Shown: positions 23,792 through 36,800, counted from the stretch's first letter. The stretch is DNA of 64,000 nt from Eutypa lata (GCA_022661535.1 JAKULF010000012.1:248001-312000), one strand, 5' to 3'. A program made the numbers and translations. Notes: generated by a model from the sequence alone, not told the origin.

Positions 23792-24070
23792 CTATATAAC
23801 TATGTGTCCATCCATGACGGTTGTCTCGAAATCGTAAACATGGGTCCTTGAATTAGCTCCGAGTAGATAGCTGTGAGAGGCACTCGCCGTTTCTGGGTTG
23901 CGTTGCACAGGGTTCATCTCACAGTGATGCAAACTATCAACTGACATAGATAAGAAGAAACTCTTGAGCACCGGAATCCGTCTTAAATAGGAGTTCGTAA
24001 ATAGCATTATAAAGATCGCTAAGCAGAGTACCGTAGCAATGACTACGCTATTAAAAAAAAAAGAAGTCAT
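23792..24070 (-). CDS. Possible small membrane protein
   Basis: A 92-codon frame with a true ATG, beginning 20 bp beyond the stop of the APH-family gene on the same strand. A hydrophobic segment (about residues 8-25) follows the start; the rest is hydrophilic and matches nothing I know. A run of ten T's then aatag just inside the frame looks like a splice acceptor, so this may be a chance frame or a 3' exon. Low support. Confidence 0.2.
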   Translation of the reverse strand: MTSFFFNSVVIATVLCLAIFIMLFTNSYLRRIPVLKSFFLSMSVDSLHHCEMNPVQRNPETASASHSYLLGANSRTHVYDFETTVMDGHIVI

Positions 24071-24089
24071 AACTGGCTAGGAAATAATG

Positions 24090-25562
24090 TTATATAAAAT
24101 CAGAGTAATCATAATTTAATCGTGTCCAATACTTCTCCTCATTATATATCCAACCAATCTGTGGCTGACTTATAATAACAGGCTCTTGAGAACAGAAACT
24201 AGCCCCGTCGTCCAAATCCTCTCTTTTAATAAACGAATCAGCACAAGAAGACACACTTCCATCCTCAGTAGAGGTTCCCGAATAGGCCCCCCACGCCCTC
24301 ATCGTCTCATCAAGCTGCGACAACCAGGTCTCCTCCAGGAACCCACAATGCCTTAAACTCAGCTGCAAAACCCTCCTCGCGAAGACGGAGTAGGGCTGGT
24401 AGGCTTGAGCAGCCCAGTCGGGACCCACCGCCTCCTCGAAAGCTTCCTTAACAAGTTGGTTACCGGGCGTGTCGGCTTCGAAGTCCATGATTTGGAAGTA
24501 TCCCGTACTACTCGTATAATCAGAACAAGTCTCCTCCTCTTCCTCCTCTTCTTTTTCATTGTTCTCGCCGTCGTCGTCCCGCCAAAGCCAAGTTGGCGGG
24601 GATGGGAAGAACCGGGGCGCGAAGACCGGCGCGTCCCAGCCGAGAATACCGGTGATCACGGGCGTCTTGCTGAAGTCCACGATGATGTTCTCGGGGGTTA
24701 AATCGGTGTGCCACAGGCAGAAGTCGACGTCTGCGCAGTTTTGGAACTGCGGCATCTCTACTAGTCCCTCGACGATGTCTAGGCAACGCTGGTATGCATT
24801 TGCGGCGACGCCCGGAATATGATTTGCTTGAGCGCACTGGGATAACCGACGAGCGAGGGGGGCTAATAACATCATGGTTACCGCAGACAATCCGGGGTTG
24901 TCCTGCCTTGGCTGATCTCCTGGAAGGAACCCGTTCTCCGTATCGACGTGCTCTAAATCGTCATGGTAGCCGCTCAAGTCCGCACCGAATGGCTCCACGG
25001 TGACCTCGGGGTCTTGAAACCGTGCGTGCATTGCATCCCGCAAAGGCACTGGTATTTTCAACGTCCCGGCGGTAGGGTCTGTGATGCCTCTTAGTCGGGT
25101 GTAGAAGCGGCCAAGTTCCTTCGCAAGCAACAGCCTCTGATCCCCCGCCAAGTCATGGAAGCAGCTCTGGAGACTGACGCCGGGAAACTGCCGAAAGATG
25201 ACATAGTGATGTCCGAACGGGTTGTCCCTCGTATTGTCGAAATAGATAACCTCCGGGACTGGAAGGTCCTTATAGTAGGATCGCAGGAACCTGGATATAG
25301 TGACGGAGCTTAATATCGTGTATTCGTCCCACGGCATGCGGAGGGTGTAGTCTGCAGGTTTGCCATCTTCATCCACGATTCGTACACTGATGGTTTTGGA
25401 GGCGCTATCCGCCTTCGTCTCTTTGATCACGGTCTCGCTGTGCCGAGCCAAGGGCCAGAGAGATTCGCATAATGCGCGTGCCTTCGGGGCTCTGTCTTCC
25501 CATGTATCCCAATAGGGTGATCCCTCGTCATTGCTGAAACCCATGCACTCGAGCTCGCTCAT
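24090..25562 (-). CDS. APH-family (aminoglycoside/choline-kinase-fold) protein, altered metal-site motif
   Basis: Single-exon protein of 490 aa from an ATG at 25562. It has the protein-kinase-like fold of the fungal APH family, which is widespread in Pezizomycotina and mostly of unknown substrate. The N-lobe carries MPWDEYTILSSVTISRFL, VPEVIYF and HHYVIFRQFPGVSLQ. The catalytic loop reads CLWHTDLTPENIIVD, with H285, D287 and N292 in place. The following motif, normally I-[LI]-D-W-D, reads GILGWD with G308 where the metal-binding Asp is expected. A run of acidic residues (DDDGENNEKEEEEEEE) interrupts the C-lobe. The C-terminus adds a Ser-rich acidic tail. It may be a degenerate enzyme with a binding or regulatory role. 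No resistance function should be assumed from the family name. Confidence 0.82.
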   Translation of the reverse strand: MSELECMGFSNDEGSPYWDTWEDRAPKARALCESLWPLARHSETVIKETKADSASKTISVRIVDEDGKPADYTLRMPWDEYTILSSVTISRFLRSYYKDLPVPEVIYFDNTRDNPFGHHYVIFRQFPGVSLQSCFHDLAGDQRLLLAKELGRFYTRLRGITDPTAGTLKIPVPLRDAMHARFQDPEVTVEPFGADLSGYHDDLEHVDTENGFLPGDQPRQDNPGLSAVTMMLLAPLARRLSQCAQANHIPGVAANAYQRCLDIVEGLVEMPQFQNCADVDFCLWHTDLTPENIIVDFSKTPVITGILGWDAPVFAPRFFPSPPTWLWRDDDGENNEKEEEEEEETCSDYTSSTGYFQIMDFEADTPGNQLVKEAFEEAVGPDWAAQAYQPYSVFARRVLQLSLRHCGFLEETWLSQLDETMRAWGAYSGTSTEDGSVSSCADSFIKREDLDDGASFCSQEPVIISQPQIGWIYNEEKYWTRLNYDYSDFI

Positions 25563-25987
25563 TTCATGGTTTGAAGGAAACTGATAATAGTATTAATTGA
25601 TGCATTGTCGAACTTGGAAGGTTTGGAGGATGCTTAGCTATGTCTCCCTCCTTTCTCGTTGCCATTCATTCACATATATATATACATATATATTTCTGGA
25701 AGCCATGATGGAATTCTAATCGAGCAAGTTTATGGAAATGGTGGCGTAGTCAAGAACAGGGTTTCCTGTGATTGTGTGAGTCAATATTATGAAATAAGAA
25801 GAATGCGATGTAAAGCAGAGCTATAATTAAAATGAGAAGACAAAGAAGCATTCACCTCGGTATCACGAGGCTTAGCAAACACCCAGGCTGCATTCCTTAA
25901 CAACGATCAGGTGATATGTAAAGAATGGGTATCTTGCTATATTAGATTTAAATATATTACCATGACATATCCTTAAAGCCGACTGAC
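25563..25987. other. Promoter side of the APH-family gene
   Basis: It contains a TATA-rich run (tatatatatacatatatat, about 25676-25694), roughly 115 bp upstream of the start codon at 25562. No coding signal. Confidence 0.4.
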
Positions 25988-26137
25988 CTGTTATTGGGTC
26001 CTGGCAGGAGGCGAAGAGAGGCTCATATTCACCGTCGGAGATATGCCTTTCAACACTGGCATATCTTGGTCTGTCCTCATTCCCTATCCTGGCCCTAAGA
26101 ATCTGCTCAGATACCAAGTCCGTGCCTTGCGGATGAT
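25988..26137 (-). CDS. Coding-like exon fragment, unidentified
   Basis: About 49 codons on the minus strand read as plausible protein (SEQILRARIGNEDRPRY, SVERHISDGEYEPLF, then SCQDPITGQ) and end at a good GTCAGT donor at 25987. No matching downstream or upstream exon was found, so it may be a relic of a broken gene. Confidence 0.2.
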
Positions 26138-26994
26138 AAATAAGATAAAAGTAAGTAGTTTGCTCATAATTTTTAACTTGCAGAATGCAAGTGAGTTAGG
26201 TGTGCCTAACTTCGACATTACAAACAATTCTCACTTGCTCTTTCTTGGATCTGAGGATAAATATTAAGTACATAGACAAGAATGTTCACTGTGGCGATCC
26301 ATTCACCTGTGAACCGCGTGGTAGTACCGAATTTGTTCACATGAGGGACGTGAGTTAATAACGATTGTAGGACTACTACACGTGATTAAAGGGGGGCAAT
26401 ATTCATGTGATACAACGGGATACTTATCCCCCTTTTCAATGAAGCGACCATCCAAGGAGTAGGTTCTTCTTACCTAATCGTCGCCCCTTTTGCACCAGAG
26501 TCACATAGTAGCTACCTGGTATAAGCTAGAAGACAGATTATAGTTAAGCCATACAAGAACAAGAAGTCACTCAACCACCCAGCTAGGCACAGGTACGAGG
26601 TTTTTAAAGATGTCGAAACGACTACCGCAAAGGATAGTCTGAATTTGACGCTACACATACATACAAGAGGGCACTTTGACGCCGCCACACACACAGAGAG
26701 ACAGAGAGACACAACAACCAGTTACAAACGACTTTCAAAAATCAGACGGGGGAAGAAAAAACCAGATAGCGCAAAATCGCGCAAGATAAAAACATCCACA
26801 CTCCTCATTGCATACCGCCGTTGTCCGAGATGTCCAAATACCAGATGCCCTGCCAAAGCCCATCATCCTCGAAAAGAGTATGAGAAAACATTTGCTGCAT
26901 CAGGGTTCCTTTCCAGCCATCGTCCCTTTTTTTCCGTTCATGTCCCGTGCATATCTTCATACACTTCCCGATAGGTCATCACCAAAGGTTTTTA
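26138..26994. other. Spacer, 3' side of CCR4
   Basis: No recognised gene. A CA/GA-rich simple-sequence stretch occurs at about 26684-26716. Confidence 0.4.
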
Positions 26995-29177
26995 TTAAAT
27001 CCTCGAAGAGCCCGCCGGTTGATCCCCAATCGACTTCTTCTCTTTCTTAGGTTTGAAAGCAAAGTCTGCCATGATTTGGATATGATCAGCAGGGAAATGA
27101 TAATTCGGGAAACCTGGGACACGCTTGAGGTACTGGTAGTCGGGAGGGCCTAGAATCTCGATGGCGTCGAGAGTATTGGCCGAAAACCAGATATAATCAA
27201 TGACCCCAGTGAACGTCGGGGTATAGTTCGTGAAGGCTAATTCATCTGGGGTGCCGAAGAGAGCCGAATACACATTCCGGAGGTTGAAAGGATGCTCAAT
27301 GCCGTCCTTGGTAAAGTTTCCGTATGAATGGCCGATAAGATCAGGGTGATCAGGCGGTATGCGTCCTTTATCAAGTAATTCGTACACGGAGCTATCCACC
27401 GTGGAGTTATAGTCTCCGCACACGAACAACGGAATCTCTGTGTTGTTACGATACTCCTGACTAGGCGCGGCTTCCACTTCACTAGCTGGCATGTCCTCGG
27501 AAAGTCGGATGATCTTCTTGTCGCTGACGGGAACGGGTGATCTTCGGGTATATCTCTCGGATTGCTTAGTGACCAATTCCATTAATATTCCCGTTTGGAC
27601 GGCCTTGACATCAGCGAGATAATGCTCCCAGCAGAGGTGTGCATTCACAACGATGAACCGATTTCCTGTGGCGCGGGATTCGAAGAAGCAGAAGACGGCG
27701 ATGGTATCCTTAGGCATGACACGGTTGAAAACATCATCAGCCGATTTCATGTCTGGTCTGTTGATGGCAGTTTGTCTGAAATCAACCATCTGCTTGTCTA
27801 GCAAGATATACTTGTCGCTCCTGTAGAATATTGAACATCCGTCTACAAATCGTTGCTCCTTTGGCGGCAGGTGGTTGACCCTGGTCTTGGGATAGAACAC
27901 CCCCTTGTAATTATCTTTAGCCAGCTCGGGCGCGAAGTAGTTTTCGAAGGCGTCCATCGCGGTCTCCTGTAGACAAAGAATATCTGCTTCCCTACTGCGA
28001 AATTCTGAGATGATATTATCTTTTCGGTATTCCCACAATAGCGCGCCGGCAGGAGTATAACCGTATTGGGTGCTGGTAGCATATTTGTCGCACAGGGTGT
28101 TCCATGACATAATGCGGAGGCGTTCTCTTTCAGCTGGGATGCCCTCCTGGATGGTGATCTGCAGTCGCGGTCTAGGTGGAAGGGGTACTGTTGTGAGTTC
28201 AAGTTAGTCTCCGCACAAAATACCACACCAGATTGCATGACATAGATAATATACTCACCTGGCGCCTGTTCTTTGAGGTAATTGATCAGGCTCTTGGTCC
28301 CATCTTCCACGAGCTTCTGTTTCATCTCCGCATTTAGAGGATTTCCGTGTATACCAAGCATTTCTAGAAAGTGCAATGCCCCAAGTTCGTAGGGCAGAGT
28401 CTGAATGTTGTTGTTAAATAGCAGAAGTTGGCGAAGAGGAGTGCACATTCCCAACTCAGGAGGAAGATCGGATAGCTGATTATAAGAGACGTCAAGATGC
28501 CTTAAAGACCGGAGTTGCCCAACCGTGGAGGGGAGTTCCTGCAGGTTATTAGAGGCCAGATACAGTTCTGTGAGGAAGTCGTAGTTGTTGAACAAGGTCA
28601 GAGAGACATTTCGAAGACCTTGGCCACTGAAATCGAGTTGCAGCCAATCTTGTCTATCTAATGACTTTTCAATATTGACTGGTCGGCCCCGGTCTTCTTC
28701 CCCATCGAGTGTCGATTCGGCGGTACTAATGACGGGTGCTGGAGTGATGCCCTTATTCTCAGACGCTCTAAGTCTGGCAAAATAATGGGGTTGGTGTTGT
28801 TCCGTCATAGTCTGGTGAGCGCGTTCAGCTTCCTTAAATGACTTAAGCTGCTCGTTCCAGTGTTCACTAAAGTGCTGATTCTGCCCACCGCGAGAGCCGG
28901 GGGTTTGTCCATTCTGGTGGCTACTTGGAGTAAAGGGCGTCACATTAGACATCAGGCCCGAGGAGAAGGCTGAATGGTGGTTGATCCCACTCGATCCAGC
29001 ACCGTGACCTGTGTGATCTTGCTGTAATGACTGGTGGTGCTGTTGAGGGTGTGTGTGATGTTGATGCGATCCCTGCTGCTGGACAAAGTTGTACATCATT
29101 TGCGGCCCCATGCCGCGGCCCCCGGGAACGCCATTGAGGCGTGAGTTGTGCCCCTGCTGGTGGCCTGGACCATACAT
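26995..29177 (-). CDS. CCR4: CCR4, catalytic deadenylase of the CCR4-NOT complex
   Basis: Removes poly(A) tails from mRNA as a subunit of CCR4-NOT in the cytoplasm. Two exons are read on the minus strand, 29177-28259 and 28187-26995 (donor GTGAGT, acceptor ACAACAG, phase 1), giving 703 aa. The start is the ATG at 29177; the open frame upstream contains only a TTG. The N-terminal ~170 residues are Gln/His/Gly-rich and disordered. Leucine-rich repeats follow (LTELYLASNNLQELPSTVGQ and HLDVSYNQLSDLPPELG), which dock onto CAF1/POP2. The C-terminal EEP (Mg-dependent exonuclease) domain has MSWNTLCDKYAT, ADILCLQE with the metal-binding Glu, FVCGDYNS, and PADHIQIMADF with the catalytic His. A short insertion rich in charged residues lies in the nuclease domain. 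All catalytic motifs look intact. Confidence 0.97.
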
Positions 29178-32100
29178 ACCGCGCAAAATCTGAACAAGTA
29201 CCGATGTCGGATCTGGGGTGCTAGATGCGGATGGAGGATAGGTTATAGAGGGAGTCGTATAGTGAAATGATTGTCGTTTTTCAGATAGAAGATAAGTTTG
29301 TGGGTGGTATAAGTGGGATAGACGTCGTGAGGTCTGTACGGTTGTTGCATATATCGAGCACCATCGGCAGGAAGATGGGATTAAGGAGCAGCCCGGTCGT
29401 GTCTATCGCTACGTGATACGGGGACCACGACGGGCTGATCGATCAGAGGACTCCTTAGGAACTTCTTATGTCGGGAAAGGTGTGGATGGACGAGGGGTTG
29501 GTGGGCGTCCATACATAGGGGTCGGGTTTTTCGATCTGGTGCATGGAGACGTAGACAAAGACCCCGTAGATAGAGGACGCTTGTGATGTCGGCGCTTGAT
29601 CCACGCAAGCTTCGCTAGCGGGATAACAATATTGTAAACGTTGACACTAGGTTACTGATATTGCTGTGGTCGTTTTTCTCGGTTTTTTCGCAATGGTCGC
29701 TTCGATCCTGGGGAAGGACAGGAGATCTTGACAAGGTGCCAAGCGAATTGGGGGGAGGGGGGCAAGCGCCAATGATGTTGGAGGGCCCCAAAAAAAGATC
29801 AGTCTATTCTTGGGTTATGGATACAAGTGGCCGCTGAGTTGAAATTTTATTGTATAAAATTGGATTGAACGGATGTCGATCGAAGAAGGGATCAAATACA
29901 GACGCGCCTAGCAATGATGATGAGGAGTCAACGATGTTAGCTTCAAGGTCGAACAAGAGATATGGATGCCCAGAATGGCCAGCCGACGATGTAACTTTGT
30001 ACGTATGTAGTAGGTACTGTAGGAATAGGATATGTATGACAAGGTCGGGGCCAAGTACAAGGTCAAGACTCAAGAGGCGGCGGTAGCAGCAGAGTGTGGC
30101 AGCGAAGTGGAGGATGGTGGAGGATTGTGGTGGTGCGTTGTGGTGGTGCAGCGAGCTTTTGGCTGAGCTGTTTAAAGAGCTGATAGCAAGCAAGCAAGCA
30201 AGCGGGCAACGTTGGAAGCAGGCTGGCCAAAAGGGCAGTCAGGTAGTCGTCAGGTAGTGTAAAAAGCGTAGAAACAGACCCAGTTGTTCTCCTCGTTTGA
30301 CCATTGAAAAGCCGTCCTGTGTAATGTATGTAATAATATATGGAGAATAGGTCTAGTCTCTTCCACATATATAACAAACTACTAACTACTTCATATCATG
30401 CTACCACTACCTCCACGACCCATGACATGACAATGACATGACACATGTATTAGATCGGTAGGTAGGCTAGATATGTAGTATTGTGTCTGGTTCGTAGGGG
30501 GAGAATGTGTACGATGTAATAGTAGATGTTGGGGATTTCGTCAAGAATTTGCTCCTACGTATGCTATGTAGATCTAGGATGTAAGGAAAAATAGGCACTT
30601 ACGAGGCATCCCCGAGAGAAGTCAACTGCATATGTAGGTAAAGGACAATAGGATCGACTATAGGACCAACAGAATGTAAGAATTGCTATTGTTGTTGAAA
30701 AACTTCGGTTGATGGTAACTTGTTAGGTAGGTAGATAGGTAGGTAGTTGCTTGATGTCGTGATGCTATTGCTGCGTGTTGTATTCTCTTTGTTCCTGCTA
30801 GAAGCCGTGCTATCTACGATGTGTTAAATGGTCCGTGCGTTATAGTTTGAGAATTGGTACGTACTAGAGCTCTAGAGGCTAGCAGACGTAACAAATACAT
30901 ACATCATGTAAGTAAGTTGACCTCCCACTCCGCAAACGTCAGGTATGTAGTTAAGTTAAGTTCTTACATGTAAGAAAGCTTTTATTTGATTTTCTGATTA
31001 AAAAGGTATTACTTTTATCAGTATATCTTTCAAATAATCAAGTTCTATTATGTAACAATAGTTAATTGTTATTACATAAGCAGTAATGATTCGAATTCCG
31101 ATATCTGATGTCGGAGTATGAATTTGGCAACGACCTGCTGTCTGATGTTACTTGTCAGCCTTGTCTCCCAATATGCTTGCCATTCATTGGAAACAAAATT
31201 CCGTATTGCGTTATCTAATGTAAAGTGGCTTTCAATATAACATTCAATGTGGCCAATGCATTATCTCGCAATCAACGCCACGTACATATATGTCTATCAA
31301 CATGAATGTCTTGTACCAGTCAGTGCTATCCTCAATAAAATAAGCTTAACTTTTTAGGTGATCCTGTTTAACGGAATGTCCTATCCGAAGAGGTCATCCC
31401 ATGTGTTAAGTCAGACAACATCTGGGTAGGTTTGTAATACTGTATGTTCCCTTCATGTAGTTTCCTAAGGACACACATCTAGTGTACTCCTTAAGTGATT
31501 GTGTTCGTGTACTTTACTAGCATTTTAGCACTATCCGTATTATGTTTGTATTCAGCACATCCGATTTAGGCTTATAATTCTAGAGTAAGACTAATGAGTA
31601 ACCGTGTCCTTCGTGATAGTTGCAACTTAGGAATGCTAGCTATCTACGGATCAGAGGATCAATCAGCATCGAAGCAGATCGAGATGTCTGTCTAATAGGA
31701 TTGGAGAAACCAGCTGTTGTATGTATGTATAGTTGTTCGGCATAGCATATTAAGACTACGAAGTCAAGGTTGATATCATATACCCTCTTGAAGGGTTCTA
31801 TTACATAAGCTATAACGGTCTGTTCTGCATGTTGGCATGCATGCTTTTGGTGGGTTATTGAGAACATCGTCTGTGTCTGAACTCTGGAGCTAACCGTTAA
31901 TATATAGGATTATATGGGGAATTATATCATTTCATAGAGGAGGGTCGCGTGAGAGCGGTTAATACGTAAATTCGGGCCAACTGTGCAAGCTTTCACTTCA
32001 GCCTTAATCGGTCCGCTATGTGCCAAGGATCGTGTGTCGTGATAAATTCGGGCATCTTGAAGCCGCGAATGTATGGTTGCATAGTTACATCCTCGATAGC

Positions 32101-33819
32101 CGAGTTGCTGCCATGCAACGGAAGTGGTGCAGCGGTTGGTGTAATATAATTTCCATCCTATGCAGGATGGGAGTAAAACCATAGCGTCGGAAGAGAACGA
32201 ATTGTCCACACGCCCCTCATGAGGATAAATACACTTACTTACATGTCTACGTGTCTACGTGTCCACTCACCTGCTTCTGAATATGGGCATCTCCAGGGAC
32301 GCTTACCTCTAGCATATACACACCTACAGATTGAAAAGGGCCAAGTCCGGTTCAATAACTTCAGAGTCCGAAAATGGAATACTAAGGGCCAGACCGCTCC
32401 GGCACCATTCCTTTGCGCTTGTCGAGAACATCGCGTCTGTCATAGTTTGATGCACAGCAGGCTGTCTTATGGGCCGAATTTACTATAGAATAGAGCCGAA
32501 ACTCCCAATCACATGTCACGTCTTTAGACAAGATGGGGCAACAACCTGAACAGTCCGGGATACCATGAGTATGGTTGAGACGAATTCATGTGCAAAACCC
32601 CAGAATGGGAATTCGAGTGTCCACCACGTCCAAGACCGTTGAATCTTGCTATTGGAAAATGCGGGGGAGCAAGGGGGGCCCTCCCCAGTCACCTCTGCGA
32701 AGATTCTTCCATGATCCACCACTAAGAACTTATCGATTTTAAGATGTCCTAGTGAGAGGAGCAGGAGGAGTCTATTGCGGCTTATAATATAATAAGTGAA
32801 AAGATGTATATGGGTTTGGGGTACATAGATCCGAGTTCCTTGAACATACATAAGCTGGGCACCCAGCACATTGACACATTTGTATGTTCCTCGACGATTT
32901 TATACACATCTTTGACCTAGGGTTCTTATCGTCGACAACCAAACTGTGATGTCCGTGCCCGCGACTGAACAATAGCGCCCGACTGGTCGCGGATTGCCTT
33001 CCCAGAACCTCAACATACCCCGCGTCTCATTAAATCTATTGGTGGTGATCACTTGTGCGTGGTGGACCGTAAGATATCATCGAGCTTTACTTGGCTTACG
33101 TGCGCATCAGTACCGTGTAGGTACTGCAAAATGGAAGACGATCATCACCATTCTAAACCACCAAATCCGACGTCACTATTAGCGAACCACACACCTACGA
33201 GATACCTCAAGTTGAAATACGGCACTACCTTACACCAACGGTTACGACTCGAGATTGAGACAGTTTGCTGCCCCTTGAGTCTAGTCCCTGAGGGGATGTT
33301 CCCGGTTTTGGCTACGGCCCGTGATCCGGCCGGGGAAGTTCTTATTAGACTAACAAGTTGAACGAACTGGGATTCTTCAAAAGGTTGAAATTGCGCAGTA
33401 CGCCTCAAAAAAGCAGGCCAAGTAAGAGGCTCTCGCTTATCGATGTTTGTGTGGTGATAGCAACTGCAGGTAACACTGCAGCAAGCAATCGATTCACATA
33501 TCCGTAAGGTAAAATCGTTCAATCAAGATTCTGCAAGGCGCCGAGCCGGCAAACAGACGCTGGGAAGTACCTTTTTAGGGAGCAACTATACATATTCATG
33601 GTCATCAATTGCTTAGGTTCTTCTTCGGGAAATCATTGGCTTTTTTTTCTTTTCTTTAGAAAGACTGGAGGGGAAAAAGTAACGGGAACTCGGTAAAGTT
33701 GAGCTGGAACAGGATAATACACGGCTGCATAGGCGACAGACGGAGAGTGACGCTTAAGGTGGACTCGGTCAACTCGGAGGGGTGTGAAGACGAGGGTGAC
33801 CCTGTATAGCCCGGCCAAA
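29178..33819. other. Long divergent intergenic region between CCR4 and the methyltransferase gene
   Basis: 4.6 kb, the longest spacer outside the AT block. No supported coding sequence on either strand; the open frames are short, mostly lack an ATG and show no family motifs. Simple repeats include (GTAG)n-type runs at 30725-30750 and CAAG repeats at 30189-30203. The stretch 30960-31110 is AT-rich. The ~1 kb next to CCR4 and the ~400 bp next to 33820 are likely promoter or long 5' leader sequence. A lineage-specific or non-coding RNA gene cannot be excluded. Confidence 0.4.
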
Positions 33820-36800
33820 ATGGAATTCGGTCCAAGCTTAAGCGCATATGCAGCGCCTAGCATCTACCTGAGAGCCCGCAAACCACCTAAGAAGAAGAAG
33901 AGGAGGACAGGTTCTTCTGAGAACCCCCCGCAAGCCTCCACTGTTTCCGATGCGCCACATGCTGAAGACGATGGTAAAAAAGGGGTAGACGATATTTATA
34001 ATGGTGATGAAGACGACGGTGACGGTGACGGTGCTCCTGATGTTATCAACAAGGAGACCGATAATCATTCCAAAAATAACAGCACAAGTAAGAACACCAA
34101 AGCTAGATCTGAATCTGGATCTGGATCTGGGATTGGATCTAGATTTAACGTTAGTCGGAAGCGTGCAAGTTCATTCCGAGCCACAGCTTCTTTAGCTCTC
34201 TTAAGGAGGCCATCCCGTCATATCAAGACATCATCGGAAAGTGCAAGCTCTGGTAGTATACGAAGCCGGCTTTCAGATGAACACCCGTTATCATTACAGG
34301 TATCATCGTCATCAACATCTTCAGCAGCAACAGCAACGGCAACGGGAGCATTAGCATTATCGGCTCCACAATTACCGACCTCAGACCACACTCCCAGAAC
34401 TCTCACTTCAAGTGAAATTGCAGTTGGGACTAACCCGCAAAACGAATCGCCTTCATCTCCGTGGCATTTTAAACTTCCTCGTCGCAAATTCGACGTCGTC
34501 AGCCATACTACGAATAATCACGGCGCCGTTGACGTAAATGCTGATCCTCGTCCTCCTTCGAGGTCCTTAGCACTAAACCCCACCACCACATTCGGTCAAA
34601 TTTCCGATTCCGATACCATCCTTCAGGAGCAACGGCAACGGGGGCAGCAACAAAACCAATTGCAAAACAAGTCCCTAAAACCAAACCCAAAACCAAACCC
34701 CGCCACTAATGACAACGAAACCACAATTCTTGTCGATTCACCACCACCACCACCACCTGCTAATTTAGGATATCCAAGTAATAGGGATAGTAGTCATGGT
34801 ACTTCCACAACCCCTATAACCGCTGGCGCCGCATGCTGGTCAACACCACCACAATTACAACCACCACCAACATCAGATTTATTATTATCCATTAGCACAA
34901 ACGGCAATTGCAGCAACAACAACAACAAAAACGACAAACAACCACTAACATTATTATCATCACCGCCAATATCATCGATTGCTACTACATTCGCATCCGC
35001 ATCTGCATCTACATCTGCTGCATCTGCATCCACTCCTGCACAGATCCCCGCGCCCGCACCCGCTGCCGCTGCCGCTGCCGCTGCCATTCCTGCTGTTGCG
35101 ACGACTCCTGTCGAACGTTTCACAACCGCAACCGAGAGGCTGGCCGCGTCTTCGGTTGATCTGTCCAAACAGGGCCAATCCGACCAACCTGCGGCGGACG
35201 TTCCCTCCATCATCCCGCCCAAGCATCACGACAAGCATCACGATCTCGGCAACCATCCGAACAAACTCCAAAAGCGCGACCCTCACCACCGGTCACACCA
35301 GAACAGTCCCCTGCGGAGTTCGTTTATCGCTTCCGCGAGATCCAGAGCGAGCCAACTGCAATCGCGCAGGCCCTCGACACCCTCCTCGCCACCCTCGTCC
35401 TACATCCACTACCACCATGCCAGCATTCCTTCGGCATCACATGTGCCGCTAACGTCAGCCGACAGCAAACACGAACATGAAGGCGTGGTGTCCGAGCTTA
35501 TGCACCCCAATTTATCCACATATATGAATCCATTACCCCCTCGTAACCAGAGCGTCTCGTCCGCTTCTGGCGGCGGTTCCCTCTCCACCAACCCCTCCAA
35601 CCGCACCCCCAGGATGGCTTCCAACGAGAACCTGCCGTCGGCTTCGGTTGAGGGCAGCATGTCGGCCTCGAATGCTTCGGTAGGGGGCAGAGGAGGACCG
35701 CAACTCGTCAGCACGAAACCATTTGTCGTCCGTAATAACCGCACCTACATACACGACCCCACCCTACAATACCCCTTGCCCGTCGACCTAGCCGAGCTGC
35801 ACCGGCAATCGCTACGCACGCTCCTGCTCTTCCAACTCTTCGGCGGGCCCATCACCTCGCCGGCCTTCTCTAGCAAGCCGCCGACGCGCGTCCTCGAGGT
35901 GGGATGCGGGTCGGGGTTCTGGAGCATGATGTGCCACCGGTACTTCGCCCAGCACGGGCACGTCAACATCTCGTTCACGGGGCTGGACATCGTGCCGCTG
36001 GCCGGCACGGGCCCGGACCCGAACTCCAAGCCGGATAAGGACATGCGGTGGCGGTTCGTGCAGCACGACTCGCGCCGGTTCCCCTGGCCCCTGCCCGACG
36101 GCGAGTTCGACCTGATCATGGTGAAGGACATGGCACTGACGGGGTCGATCGGCTTCTCGGCCGGCGACATGGACGAGTTCCACCGGCTGCTCCGACCGGG
36201 CGGCGTGCTCGAGGTTTGGGAGACCGACCACACAATCCGCATGCTGCGGCCGCACGCGCCCAAGGCCAAGGCGAGCACGGCCGCGCGCCTGACCGACGAC
36301 AGCAGCGACTCGAGCAGTGACGAGGACGACGAGGAGGACGACGCCACGCGCCTGGGCGCCTACATCATGACGGCCAACACGCCGCTGAGCGCGCCGCTGA
36401 ACCCGTTCCTCGTCGAGTACAACGGCTGGATCACGAAGGCGCTGGAGCAGCGGGGGCTATCGGCCGTCCCCTGCACGCTCATCGGGCCCTGGCTCCTGCA
36501 GGAGGCCGAGGACCTGATGGACGTGCGCTCGAAGCGCCTCGCGGTGCCGTTGAGCGAGATCCGGTGGGAGCGCGAGGGCGTCGGTGGTGTTATAACGAAG
36601 GACGGCAAGAGCTACATCGACTCGATGAAGGGGAAGAACAAGGCGGCGGGAGGAGCAGCGGCCGCCGCCGCGGGGGCGTCGGATGTGAAGGGAGGTGGTA
36701 GTGGTAGTGGCGGTGGTAGCGGTGGGAAGACGTTAACAGCAAGCCAGGCAGCGCTCCGGAGGACGGCGCTCGAGACGGTCGTCGGCCTGATTCACAGCTT

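Noticed and set aside
32219..33522. Several 60-125-codon frames on both strands upstream of the methyltransferase gene
   Set aside because: They overlap each other in different frames, mostly start at non-ATG codons and lack any motif; chance frames in a balanced-composition spacer.
35745..36347. A 200-codon minus-strand frame within the methyltransferase gene
   Set aside because: Antisense of the GC-rich methyltransferase domain; no recognisable domain.
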